Positions 34,795 to 43,368 of a DNA stretch of 64,000 bases are shown here, one piece after another. The stretch is taken from NCBI GenBank assembly GCA_031181145.1, contig JAPSLB010000015.1, forward strand, positions 24,662 to 88,661, read 5' to 3'. The number at the start of each line of letters is the position of its first letter. The first letter of the stretch is position 1. The stretch comes from Microvirga sp. GTDB taxonomy: Bacteria; Pseudomonadota; Alphaproteobacteria; Rhizobiales; Beijerinckiaceae. Made by a program: the position numbers and the translations under genes. The notes beneath the pieces are model-generated. The model did no database searches and was not told the DNA's origin. It worked only from the letters and a program-made list of their open reading frames with translations.

Positions 34795-35553
34795 ATGTTT
34801 AAATCCGTCTTGCAAGCTGCGTGTCTGTCGCTTGCCCTAGCGTCGGGAGCACCGGCCTTGGCCCAGCAGGTCGTCAAGGTCGGCTCGACGCCGACCAGCG
34901 TTCCATTCTCCTTCCTCGACACCAAGACGAACACCATTCAGGGCGTGATGGTTGATATCATCACCGAAATCGGCAAGGACGCCGGCTTCCAGGTTCAGAT
35001 CGAGCCGATGCAGTTCTCGGCCCTGATCGCAGCCCTGACTTCCAAGAAGATCGACGTGATCTCGGCAGCGATGTTCATCACGCCAGCGCGCAAGGAGGTG
35101 ATCAGCTTCTCTGAGCCGGTCTACACCTATGGCGAGGGACTGATCGTTCCGAAATCCGATACGAAGGACTATGTGGGATTCGACGATCTGAAAGGCGAAG
35201 CGGTCGGGGCCCAGGTCGGCACCGCCTTCGTCGAGCCGCTTAAGAAAACCGGCCTGTTCTCCGAGGTGAAGATCTACGATACGATCCCCGACATCATGCG
35301 CGATGTGAATGCGGGCCGCCTCAAGGCCGGGTTCGCCGATTACCCGGTGGTCGCCTATAGCCTGAAGCAGGGCCAGTTCCCGCAGGCGCGCGTCGTCGAA
35401 AGCTACAAGCCCACCATGCTCGGCTCCGTCGGCATCGGCACCCGCAAGGATGATCAGGAGCTTCTTGCCAAAATCAACGCGTCCCTCGCAAAGCTTAAGG
35501 CGAACGGCACGATCGACAAGGTCCTCGCGAAGTGGGGCCTCAAGGCTTCCTAA
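34795..35553 (+). CDS. Polar amino acid ABC transporter substrate-binding protein (SBP_bac_3)
   Basis: A 252-residue binding protein with a Sec signal peptide (MFKSVLQAACLSLALASG, cleavage after ALAQQ) and the family 3 fold: VGSTPTSVPFSFLDTKT, then MQFSALIAALTSKKIDVISA. ATG 34795 has GAGGGAGACC upstream; the in-frame ATG at 34768 is poorer. It delivers an amino acid or related amine to the permease and ATPase downstream. A GC-rich hairpin separates it from the permease gene, which usually keeps binding protein mRNA more abundant. Confidence 0.92.
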   Translation: MFKSVLQAACLSLALASGAPALAQQVVKVGSTPTSVPFSFLDTKTNTIQGVMVDIITEIGKDAGFQVQIEPMQFSALIAALTSKKIDVISAAMFITPARKEVISFSEPVYTYGEGLIVPKSDTKDYVGFDDLKGEAVGAQVGTAFVEPLKKTGLFSEVKIYDTIPDIMRDVNAGRLKAGFADYPVVAYSLKQGQFPQARVVESYKPTMLGSVGIGTRKDDQELLAKINASLAKLKANGTIDKVLAKWGLKAS

Positions 35554-35583
35554 GTCTCGGCTCCCAAAAACCCTGAAACGTCC

Positions 35584-35606
35584 GGCGGCGCGGTTCGCGC
35601 GCCGCC
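35584..35606 (+). terminator. Hairpin between binding protein and permease genes
   Basis: GGCGGCGCG-N5-CGCGCCGCC has a 9-bp GC stem followed by ACCCCCTCCCTTTTC. It is probably a partial terminator or a processing/stability element inside the operon. Confidence 0.55.
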
Positions 35607-35645
35607 ACCCCCTCCCTTTTCTGACCCTCCTGGATACCCGCGCTC

Positions 35646-36299
35646 ATGCAAGCCTTTCTGCGCGATGCCACAGAATTCCTGCCGATCCTACTCGAGGGCG
35701 TGAGGCTGACGATTCTCGTCACCATCGGCTCGCTCATTCTGTCCACGCTCCTGGGCCTCGTCTGGGCCATCATGCGCGTCTCGAGCATCAAGATCGTCTC
35801 TCGGACCAGCGCGGGCATCATCAATGTGATCCGCGGTATCCCGATCATCGTCCAGCTGTTCTACATCTACTTCGTGATGCCGGATCTTGGCGTGTCCCTG
35901 ACCGCCCTTCAGGCCGCGATCATCGGCCTGGGGATCGCTTACTCGGCATATCAGGCTGAAAACTTCCGCGCGGGCATCGAAGCGATCGACAAGGGCCAGA
36001 TCGAAGCGGCTCAGTCCATCGGCATGGGCTGGTGGATGACCATGCGCAGGGTCGTGCTGCCGCAAGCCGTCCGGCTCGTCCTGCCGCCCTATGGAAACAC
36101 TATGATCATGATGCTGAAGGATTCGTCGCAGGCATCCACCATCACCGTCGCGGAGCTTGCCCTCCAGGGCAAACTGATCGCCTCCTCCACATTCAAGAAC
36201 ACGAGCGTCTTCACCCTCGTCGCGATCCTTTATCTCGTCATGAGCATTCCGCTCATCCTCTTCGTCCGTCACTTCGAGAAAAAGGCAGGCCGTCCATGA
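35646..36299 (+). CDS. Polar amino acid ABC transporter permease (HisM/GlnP type)
   Basis: A 217-residue membrane protein with four to five hydrophobic segments. The loop [20 protein letters not shown] is the EAA motif that contacts the ATPase. Only one permease gene is present, so a homodimer is expected. It overlaps the ATPase start by 4 bp. Confidence 0.93.
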   Translation: MQAFLRDATEFLPILLEGVRLTILVTIGSLILSTLLGLVWAIMRVSSIKIVSRTSAGIINVIRGIPIIVQLFYIYFVMPDLGVSLTALQAAIIGLGIAYSAYQAENFRAGIEAIDKGQIEAAQSIGMGWWMTMRRVVLPQAVRLVLPPYGNTMIMMLKDSSQASTITVAELALQGKLIASSTFKNTSVFTLVAILYLVMSIPLILFVRHFEKKAGRP

Positions 36300-37027
36300 T
36301 CGAGCTGAAGGACATCCGCAAAAGCTACGGCAGCTTCGAGGTGCTGAAAGGAATTACGGCTTCCGTCGAGAAAGGCGAGGTCGTCTGCATCATCGGCCCG
36401 TCCGGATCGGGCAAGTCGACTATCCTGCGCTGCATCAATGGACTCGAGAGCTACAACAGCGGCGAGATCCTCGTCGAAGGCCAGCGGGTCGACCGCGACG
36501 CCCCATCCATCGTCTCGATACGAACGCAGGTGTCCATGGTGTTCCAGCGGTTCAATCTCTTCCCGCATCGCACCGTGCTCGAAAATGTCATCGAGGGGCC
36601 GGTGTTCGTGAAGAAGGAGCCGCGCAAGGAGGCCATCGAGAGGGCTCGCATGCTGCTGGCGCAGGTCGGGCTAGCGGAGAAGGCCGATGCCCATCCGCCG
36701 CAGCTCTCCGGCGGTCAGCAGCAGCGGGTCGCCATCGCCCGCGCGCTCGCCATGCAGCCCAAGGCCATTCTCTTCGACGAGCCGACATCCGCCCTCGATC
36801 CGGAACTGGTCGGAGAGGTTCTTGGCGTCATGCGCAAGCTCGCCGATGACGGCATGACGATGGTGGTCGTCACCCACGAGATGGGCTTTGCAAAGGAAGT
36901 CGCCGACCGCGTGCTGTTCATCGACGGCGGCGTCATCGTCGAGCAGGGCCCCGCGAAGGACGTTCTCAACGATCCCAAGCATGCGCGCACGCAGGACTTC
37001 CTGAGACGCGTCCTGCATCCCCTCTAG
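36296..37027 (+). CDS. Polar amino acid ABC transporter ATP-binding protein (HisP/GlnQ type)
   Basis: A 243-residue ATPase starting [12 protein letters not shown]. Walker A is [10 protein letters not shown]-loop [12 protein letters not shown], signature [13 protein letters not shown], Walker [14 protein letters not shown] and switch His in VVTHEMGFA. It uses the ATGA overlap with the permease gene. Together with 34795 and 35646 it forms a complete importer, and the FAD oxidoreductase follows at once in the same direction. Confidence 0.95.
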   Translation: MIELKDIRKSYGSFEVLKGITASVEKGEVVCIIGPSGSGKSTILRCINGLESYNSGEILVEGQRVDRDAPSIVSIRTQVSMVFQRFNLFPHRTVLENVIEGPVFVKKEPRKEAIERARMLLAQVGLAEKADAHPPQLSGGQQQRVAIARALAMQPKAILFDEPTSALDPELVGEVLGVMRKLADDGMTMVVVTHEMGFAKEVADRVLFIDGGVIVEQGPAKDVLNDPKHARTQDFLRRVLHPL

Positions 37028-37089
37028 AATTGCTTCCGCTCCGGTGGAAACAGCCTTTCGCCGAAAGTGCCCTAGCTGCGAGAAGTCCT

Positions 37090-38376
37090 ATGGCCAGCCC
37101 CTTTCCTCTCGAGCCGTCCCTTTGGGCAGCGACCGCTGCCGCACCGCCGCAGACCGCGCCGCTGGAGTCCTCGGTCTCGACCGATGTGGTCGTGATCGGC
37201 GGCGGCTATGCGGGCCTCTCGACCGCACTCCACCTGGCCGAGCGCGGCTTCAAGCCGATCGTGCTCGAAGCGCAGGAGGTCGGCTTCGGCGGCTCGGGCC
37301 GCAATGGAGGCCAGGTCATTCCCGGCCTGAAATACGATCCCGATGAACTGATCGCCAAGTTCGGCCGCGAGCAGGGCGAGCGGCTGATCGCGTTCGGCGG
37401 CGGCACGGCCGATGCGGTTTTCGGCCTGATCGACAAATATGCCATGGACGTGCCCCATGTCCGCAACGGCTGGATCCAGGGCGCGCATACGCAGGAGGGC
37501 ATGGACCAGGCCCGGCGCCGGGCGGAGCAATGGGGCGGGCGCGGCGCGCCGGTCCGCATGCTCGACAAATCCGAGGCGGCACGCCTTCTCGGTTCCGAGC
37601 GCTATGTCGGCGGCTGGATCGACGGACGGGGCGGCGGGATTCAGCCGCTGAGCTATGCCCGGGGCCTCGCGCGGGCCGCGCAGAAGGCAGGCGCGATCAT
37701 TCATACGCGGACTCCCGCCACCGGCCTTGCGCAAGAGAGGGGGCGATGGACGGTCAGGACCGCGTCCGGAGCGACGGTCTCGGCGGATCGCGTGGTTCTC
37801 TGCACAAACGGCTACACCAAGGGGCTCTGGCCGAGGCTGCAAGAAACCATCATTCCGGCGAACTCCTTTCAGATCGCGACCCGGCCGCTGTCGGACAACC
37901 TGCGGCGCACGATCCTGCCCGAAGGCCATGTCAGCTCCGACACCCGTAAATTGCTGCTCTACTTCCGTCTCGATCACACCGGTCGCCTGCTCATGGGCGG
38001 ACGCGGGCCGTTCCGTGAGCCGAAGGGGCCGGAGGATTGGGCGCATCTCGAGCGGATCGTCGGCAAGCTGTTCCCGCAGGTCAAAGACATCCCCATCGAG
38101 TACCGCTGGTGCGGCCGGGTGGCGATCACGCGGGATTTCATGCCTCATCTTCACGAGCCCGCGCCGGGTCTTCTGATCGACATCGGTTGCCAGGGGCGCG
38201 GCGTCGGCATGCAGACCGCGATGGGCAGGGCTATGGCGGAATACGTCGCCACAGGCGACGCAGGGGTGCTCCCGGTCCCGCTCTCGCCCATACGGCCCCT
38301 GCCGTTTCATGCGCTTCACAAGCTCTACGTCTCCGCCATCATCACCTGGTACCGCCTCAACGACGGCGGCCTCTAG
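37090..38376 (+). CDS. FAD-dependent oxidoreductase (PuuB/DAO family)
   Basis: A 428-residue flavoprotein. The FAD motif VVVIGGGYAGLSTALHLAER is near residue 32, then GFGGSGRNGGQVIPG, as in gamma-glutamylputrescine oxidase relatives, and the C-terminal GCQGRGVGMQTAMGRAMAE. It oxidises an amine or amino acid with release of an imine or aldehyde. ATG 37090 gives a family-like N-terminus; a TTG 20 codons earlier would directly follow the ATPase stop. Operon position after an amino-acid importer, with an XRE-cupin regulator, points to catabolism of the imported compound. It is distantly similar to the enzyme at 2903-4219. Confidence 0.9.
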   Translation: MASPFPLEPSLWAATAAAPPQTAPLESSVSTDVVVIGGGYAGLSTALHLAERGFKPIVLEAQEVGFGGSGRNGGQVIPGLKYDPDELIAKFGREQGERLIAFGGGTADAVFGLIDKYAMDVPHVRNGWIQGAHTQEGMDQARRRAEQWGGRGAPVRMLDKSEAARLLGSERYVGGWIDGRGGGIQPLSYARGLARAAQKAGAIIHTRTPATGLAQERGRWTVRTASGATVSADRVVLCTNGYTKGLWPRLQETIIPANSFQIATRPLSDNLRRTILPEGHVSSDTRKLLLYFRLDHTGRLLMGGRGPFREPKGPEDWAHLERIVGKLFPQVKDIPIEYRWCGRVAITRDFMPHLHEPAPGLLIDIGCQGRGVGMQTAMGRAMAEYVATGDAGVLPVPLSPIRPLPFHALHKLYVSAIITWYRLNDGGL

Positions 38377-38377
38377 T

Positions 38378-38437
38378 GCATCGGACGTGGCCCTCCGGGT
38401 CACTGACGCGGCCCTTCGGGTCCGCAAGGAACGATGC
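38378..38437. repeat. Dispersed repeat, second copy of the 24768 family
   Basis: The unit starts GCATCGGACGTG and ends CGATGC, with a 23-bp core (38403-38425) identical to 24803-24825. It lies immediately after the FAD gene stop and before the bicupin gene. The arms are shorter than in the first copy. Confidence 0.6.
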
Positions 38438-38579
38438 TTCGAGGACGCGGCTCCGGTCCCGTGCAGCGCGTCTCCGATCGAGTCCGCCCGGCACGACGGC
38501 GCTCCAACTGTGATGGTGCAGGCGTGCTTCATCCACCCGCCAGCCGCTCAAGGCTGCCTATTCGAGGATCAACATCGCA

Positions 38580-39311
38580 ATGGAAGCCAATTCTACACCG
38601 TCATGCCTGCATATGCGCGCCGGAGTCGTCGCCGACGACGCGACGGCTCCCCTGCCGGTTCAGGCTTTCGCCGGCGATCCGCTGGCCGACGGACGCACCT
38701 ACTACCTTTTCGACGAGACCCTCGGCTACGGCGCCGGTATCAGCCTGTCCGGCCCGCGCGACGGGGACGTGACCCTGGCTCATACGGAGTTCACCGTCAT
38801 CTCAGAGGGTGAGCTGACCCTGGTTCAAGGCGACGGGACATCCGTCACTCTGAAGGCGGGGGACTGCGCCGTCCTTCCCGCAGGGATCAGCATGGGCTGG
38901 AAGCAGGCGAAGCCCGTCAGCCGCACCTTCATGGTTTTCCCTGGCATACGGGGCGGATCATCCGCGATCGTCAAGATCGATCCGCAATCGGATCTCGTCG
39001 CGTCCGATGGACCTGCCCGCGCTCTGCTTCTCACCTCTCCGCCCCCGGTCGCGCAAAGCCGGATCTGCTTCGAGGATCCCTCGGGCGAGGTCCAGGCCGG
39101 GGTTTGGGAATGCACGCCGTATTCCCGAAAGAGCCTGCGGCCGGCCCATTCCGAGCTGATGCATATCCTGTCTGGTGCGGTCACGTTTACCCAGCCGTCG
39201 GGACGCTCCTGGACCGTTCGGGCCGGCGAGACCATTATTGTGCCCGCAGGCGCAGAGAATGCATGGTCAAGCGACGTGACGGTCCGCAAAGTTTTCTGCA
39301 TTATCGGCTGA
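38580..39311 (+). CDS. Bicupin protein
   Basis: A 243-residue protein with two cupin domains (about 30-130 and 150-243). Segments such as FTVISEGELTLVQGDGTSVT and ELMHILSGAVTFTQPSGRSW resemble the cupin_3 group that includes (S)-ureidoglycine aminohydrolase, but the usual His-rich metal motif is not obvious in the first half. It follows the FAD oxidoreductase on the same strand and may act on, or sense, a product of that pathway. The ATG choice (38580 or 38613) is uncertain. The enzymatic role is not assigned. Confidence 0.75.
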   Translation: MEANSTPSCLHMRAGVVADDATAPLPVQAFAGDPLADGRTYYLFDETLGYGAGISLSGPRDGDVTLAHTEFTVISEGELTLVQGDGTSVTLKAGDCAVLPAGISMGWKQAKPVSRTFMVFPGIRGGSSAIVKIDPQSDLVASDGPARALLLTSPPPVAQSRICFEDPSGEVQAGVWECTPYSRKSLRPAHSELMHILSGAVTFTQPSGRSWTVRAGETIIVPAGAENAWSSDVTVRKVFCIIG

Positions 39312-39395
39312 TACCCGCCTTATCAGGCGAGCTGGCGCTTGGATCTGGATGGTATCAGACGACCAAAGACATCGAACTGGGGCGATGTCCTAGTT

Positions 39396-39953
39396 GGTAC
39401 TGTCAAGTTGGCCAAAGTTCGGGGCTGTGGCAGGATTCCGGGCATGAGCACGGCGTTCAACCCGTACCGCAGCTTCCGCTTTCCAGCTGACATCATCCAT
39501 CAGGCGGTTTGGCTGTACCACTGCTTCAGCTTGAGCCTGCGCGAGGTCGAACTGATCCTTGCCGCTCGGGGCATCGTAGTCAGCTACGAGACCATCCGTG
39601 AGTGGAGCCTGCGCTTCGGGCGGACCTACGCCAACAGCCGCAACGGCGCCGGCCGCAACCCGGGGACAAGTGGTTTCTGGACGAGGTGTTTGTGCGCATC
39701 CGAGGCAAACTGCACTATCTCTGGCGAGCTGTTGATCAGCACGGCAAGGTACTCGATATTCTAGTGCAGAGCCGCCGCAACACGACGGCGGCCAAGCGCT
39801 TCTTTCGCAAGCTGCTGAAGGGTTTGTGCTACCTGCCCAGAGTGATCGTGACCGATAAACTCGGATCCTATGGCGCTGCCAAACGCGAGATCCTGCCGGG
39901 TGTTGAACACCGTCAGAGTCGATATCTCAATAACTGCTATGAGGTCTCGCACC
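39396..39953 (+). mobile_element. IS6-family element, 5' part with frameshifted transposase
   Basis: The left end is GGTACTGTCAAGTTGGC at 39396-39412. The transposase begins MSTAFNPYRSFRFPADII near 39445, shifts frame near 39650, and continues as WFLDEVFVRIRGKLHYLW to VIVTDKLGSYGAAKREI and RYLNN. At 39954 it is cut by the end of another IS6. The Glu of the DDE triad is damaged (NNCYEVSH for NNRAENSH). A matching right end and C-terminal part lie in inverted orientation at 53470-53740. Confidence 0.85.
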
Positions 39954-40190
39954 GGCATCGTCAACTTAACGCCTTGAGATAGGTCTACCCCTTCAGGAGC
40001 GTCAGATCAGGTTCTCGCGATGCCGGTTACCTCGGCCCAGGCATGGAACGCCTGAGCTCGGGACGTGCGATGAGCGGCAGCGGTAATGTTTGCAGGACGG
40101 CGGAAGAGGTTTGCAGTCTGATCGTGAGCCGAGCGGAAGCGGTGCGAGGGGCGCGGATCGGTTTCATCCCTCATGGATAGCTCGATCCAG
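39954..40190 (-). mobile_element. IS6-family element, 3' end remnant
   Basis: The outer end GGCATCGTCAACTTAACGCC at 39954 is related to the ends at 39396 and 53470. The minus strand carries the transposase C-terminus HRFRSAHDQTANLFRR and ending AFHAWAEVTGIART with its stop at 40007. Upstream parts are missing. It differs from the C-terminal piece at 53470, so it is a separate element. Confidence 0.7.
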
Positions 40191-40291
40191 GTCACTCTTC
40201 GGATAAATTGACGATGCCGATCCAACAGCGTCCAATTGGTCGTTAGAACCTGGCGTCCAGATCGGCGAAGGGCCGTGCCGGTTTGTACCGT

Positions 40292-41260
40292 CTATGTCGT
40301 CGCGAATCGCTCCCGGTATTCTCGCGGTGTAATGCCGATGCTCCGTAAGAACGCCCGGCGCATGGTTTCTTCGGAGCCAAAGCCGCACTGCCTCGATACA
40401 CGGGACACCGGCATAGATTGTTCGAGCATTTGACGAGCGGCCTCGACGCGCAGTTTCTCAATTGCGCGCGCCGGGGTAATTCCGACGGCCTGGTGGTAGT
40501 GACGCGAAAAGCTGCGGGTGCTCATGTGCGCTTGCTCCGCTAGCCGTGAAAGTGAAAGATCTCCACGCAAATTGTCCAATATCCAGGCGTGAAGGCGGTC
40601 AAATCCGCTCTCACTTCCTTGAAGGGACAAGGCGGTGCTGAATTGGGCCTGCCCACCCGGTCGTCTCAAATACACAACCAGATGCCGCGCTACGGCAGTT
40701 GCAATTCTCCTGCCAAGGTCGGCTTCAACCAGGTTGAGGGTGAGGTCGATGCCGGCCGTTATGCCGGCCGAGGTCCAGACATTGCCGTCACGAACAAAAA
40801 TCGGATCATGTTCGAGACGTACAGACGGGTAGCGCTTACAAAATTCGGCATAACGCTCCCAATGTGTCACTGCCCGACGACCATCCAAAAGACCTGCCTC
40901 GGCGAGCAGGAAGGCGCCACTGCAGACGGACGCGGTGCGCCTTGCTGCCTGCGAACGCCGGCCGATCCAGCTCAGCAAGGCCTCATCGCCGCTTGCCGCG
41001 TTGACGCCCCGTCCACCCGCGACGACCAGCGTATCGATCGGATCACCAGCCGGCGGCAACTGGCGTGCTGTGATTGTCAGGCCTGAGGTTGTCACCATGC
41101 CGGTGTGCCTTCCAACCACGGTGACCTCGTAATGCGCCTGCTTTCCTTCGGCCGTGAGGATTTCATTGGCCGTGCTGAAAACCTGCAGCGGGCCTGCCAC
41201 GTCGAGCAGCTGGACGTCAGGAAACGTCAGTATTTCGACGCGTGTCGGTTCGTTTGGCAT
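40292..41260 (-). CDS. GlxA-family regulator (DJ-1/PfpI domain plus AraC HTH)
   Basis: A 322-residue protein. The N-terminal DJ-1/PfpI domain shows VEILTFPDVQLLDVAGPLQV and SVCSGAFLLAEAGLL. The C-terminal AraC domain includes LAEQAHMSTRSFSRHYHQ and VSRQCGFGSEETMRRAF. ATG 41260 puts the domain at the N-terminus; an earlier ATG at 41320 would overlap the divergent gene. It is divergent from a DJ-1/PfpI enzyme 74 bp away and probably controls it. Confidence 0.9.
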   Translation of the reverse strand: MPNEPTRVEILTFPDVQLLDVAGPLQVFSTANEILTAEGKQAHYEVTVVGRHTGMVTTSGLTITARQLPPAGDPIDTLVVAGGRGVNAASGDEALLSWIGRRSQAARRTASVCSGAFLLAEAGLLDGRRAVTHWERYAEFCKRYPSVRLEHDPIFVRDGNVWTSAGITAGIDLTLNLVEADLGRRIATAVARHLVVYLRRPGGQAQFSTALSLQGSESGFDRLHAWILDNLRGDLSLSRLAEQAHMSTRSFSRHYHQAVGITPARAIEKLRVEAARQMLEQSMPVSRVSRQCGFGSEETMRRAFLRSIGITPREYRERFATT

Positions 41261-41334
41261 GATCCGAGGGATAATTGGCAGTCCGGCCAAGATAGGACCT
41301 GATACCGTCGACAGTGTCAACCAGGAGACCCTCG

Positions 41335-42009
41335 ATGAGCCTACGTTTCGGCATTCTTGTCTTTCCCAACATCCAGCAATTGGACCTTACTGGCCCGTAT
41401 GAAGTGTTCGCATCGGCGAAGGGAGCCGAGGTCCATCTCATCTGGAAGGACCGCAACCCTGTCATGTCTTCGACCGGCCTTCCTTTGACGCCTACGGCCA
41501 CATTCAATGACCACCCGCCGCTCGATATTCTCTGCATTCCAGGCGGCGGAGGCGTGAATGCGTTGCTGCTGGACGAAACCGTCCTCGATTTCGTGCGCGA
41601 GCAAGCCGCCAAAGTCCGCTACGTCACGTCCGTCTGTACCGGCGCCCTCGTTCTCGGCGCGGCTGGCCTCCTGAAGAACAGGCGCGCTACGACCCATTGG
41701 TATTCCATGGATTTTCTCGACCGGTTCGGCGCAACCGCAGTCGAAGACCGCATTGTCTGGGATGGAAATATCGTCACCGCCGGTGGTGTTACGTCCGGCA
41801 TTGACTTCGGGCTGGCACTCATCGGCGAACTCCTAGGCCGGACAGAAGCCGAGACGATCCAACTCTCGCTCGAATATGCACCCGCACCGCCCTATAGCTC
41901 TGGGACGCTGCAGGAGGCATCAGCTCAGGTCGTGACGATTGCCAAGGATCGTTTCTCCCGCACACGGAAGGAGCGCGAGAGGATCCTGGCAGATTGGAAG
42001 CAGACTTAG
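41335..42009 (+). CDS. DJ-1/PfpI-family protein, isonitrile hydratase-like
   Basis: A 224-residue protein beginning MSLRFGILVFPNIQQLDLTG. The nucleophile elbow is YVTSVCTGALVLGAAGLL, with ATTHWYSMDFL downstream, as in isonitrile hydratase InhA of pseudomonads. ATG 41335 is preferred over 41314. The family hydrates isonitriles to N-formamides, but many homologues are uncharacterised. Divergent GlxA regulator suggests substrate-induced expression. Confidence 0.85.
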   Translation: MSLRFGILVFPNIQQLDLTGPYEVFASAKGAEVHLIWKDRNPVMSSTGLPLTPTATFNDHPPLDILCIPGGGGVNALLLDETVLDFVREQAAKVRYVTSVCTGALVLGAAGLLKNRRATTHWYSMDFLDRFGATAVEDRIVWDGNIVTAGGVTSGIDFGLALIGELLGRTEAETIQLSLEYAPAPPYSSGTLQEASAQVVTIAKDRFSRTRKERERILADWKQT

Positions 42010-42015
42010 TCCCAG

Positions 42016-42276
42016 TCAGAGCACCAATGGAGTGGGCGCGCCCCACCCGGCGGACAACTGTCGGAGCGCGGCAGCGACACCGGGAACGATAAGAAGCAGC
42101 GCGATCTCGGTGATGATCGAGCGGCGCAGGAGGTGTCCTGCCGCTGGATCGCCGAGTTGCGCCCTCTCCGTCAGACCGAACCGGTTTATAACCATCATTG
42201 CAAAGACGATTGCTAGACGTGTCTGCTTGACCAGCAGCAGCTGCCCAAAGGGTGTTGACCACAGCGCATCGGACAC
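42016..42276 (-). pseudogene. C-terminal fragment of a CopD-like copper resistance membrane protein
   Basis: The 86-codon frame shows STPFGQLLLVKQTRLAIVFA and INRFGLT followed by LRRSIITEIALLLIVPGVAA, matching the last three membrane helices of CopD-domain proteins. A complete CopD is about 300 residues and no upstream part is present, so this is a remnant whose opening codon is fortuitous. Confidence 0.65.
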
Positions 42277-42459
42277 CGTTCTCTTATTTCGGGGACCTGC
42301 GTCAACCCGCTTAGAGCGGCGTTATTGTACGTCTGACTGATACCGCCTGTCGGGTCATGGTTCCCTCCGCGGTCAGCATGAGCTGCCGCATGATGGGGTC
42401 GGAAGCCTCAGCCTCGCCATGTTGCATACACGGCCAATCTAACCCCTGAGGTTCAGGTT

Positions 42460-42680
42460 TCAGGCCGCCTGATCCTGGCGCGCCGGCCCCATGAGGCGAC
42501 GGGTGAGGATGCCGATTTGCCGGCTGACCTCCTGCAACGCTTTCAGGAGTGCCTCAACCGCATCCTTCAGCGGCCCATCGGCTACTAATTCACGCACGCG
42601 GCCAATGAAGGGCTGACGGCCTCCCTTGCCGGCCGCCAGTCCAACGGGCTTGAGCATAACTGTAGACAAGCATGAGCAGT
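42460..42680 (-). mobile_element. IS110-family transposase remnant
   Basis: The minus strand reads VMLKPVGLAAGKGGRQPFIG and GPLKDAVEALLKALQEVSRQ, resembling the central region of IS110 transposases just before the helix-hairpin domain. Both ends are missing; the upstream side is cut by the IS6 end at 42681. Confidence 0.55.
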
Positions 42681-43290
42681 GGCTCTGCCGCAAATCTTTT
42701 GTTTCAGGGTTTCAGCTACTGGGGGTGGAGGTCTCAGCGGTGGAGGAATAGGTGTTCAAGGGCAGGCATTTTGATTGATCCGTGATCCTGCTCTGCATGC
42801 GATGGTATCTGGCTTACAATCCGAGCCTGAGGAACCTCGAGGAGATGATGGCTGAGCGCGGCATCTTGATCGACCATGCGACTATTCACGGATGGGTTGT
42901 CCGCTACTCACCCGAACTTCTGAAGCGCTTTAATGCACGCAAGCGAGCCGTGACCAGAAGGTGGCACGTCAACGAGACCTACTTCAAGGTCAGAGGTCGC
43001 TGGACGTACCGTTACCGGGCTATCGACAGCGACGGCGACACGGTTGAGTTCCGGTTCGGCGAACGACGGGACCTCGTTGCTGCCAAGCGATTTCTGCTCA
43101 AGGCGCTCAAGCGGCACGGCCGGTCCCAGAGGATCGTCGGCGTCGGCCGGACTGCCGTGAGGCGTTCCTGATCTACGAGACGGCGGACCGGCGTCGTGAT
43201 GGATCAGCGCGCGAGCTGAAGCCTGCCCGCATCCAACAACGCGCCCATCTGAATGCGAAAGCCGCAGGCACTGGCGAAGCGATTTGAGTT
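42681..43290 (+). mobile_element. IS6-family element, decayed
   Basis: The left end GGCTCTGCCGCAAATC at 42681 is a standard IS6-type terminus. The transposase frame begins near 42750 (FKGRHFD) but meets TGA in place of an expected CGA at 42776-42778, then continues ILLCMRWYLAYNPSLRNLEE through RRWHVNETYFKVRGRW. The catalytic Asp of the usual HVDET reads Asn. Beyond 43140 small indels destroy the frame. It is dead. A right end is not clear. Confidence 0.75.
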
Positions 43291-43368
43291 GCTCGCCGCA
43301 AAAGCGCTTCACGCAGTCTCGGCGATCTTTCCTGCTTCGCCCGAAATTCGTGCCGCAACCTGCAGCTC

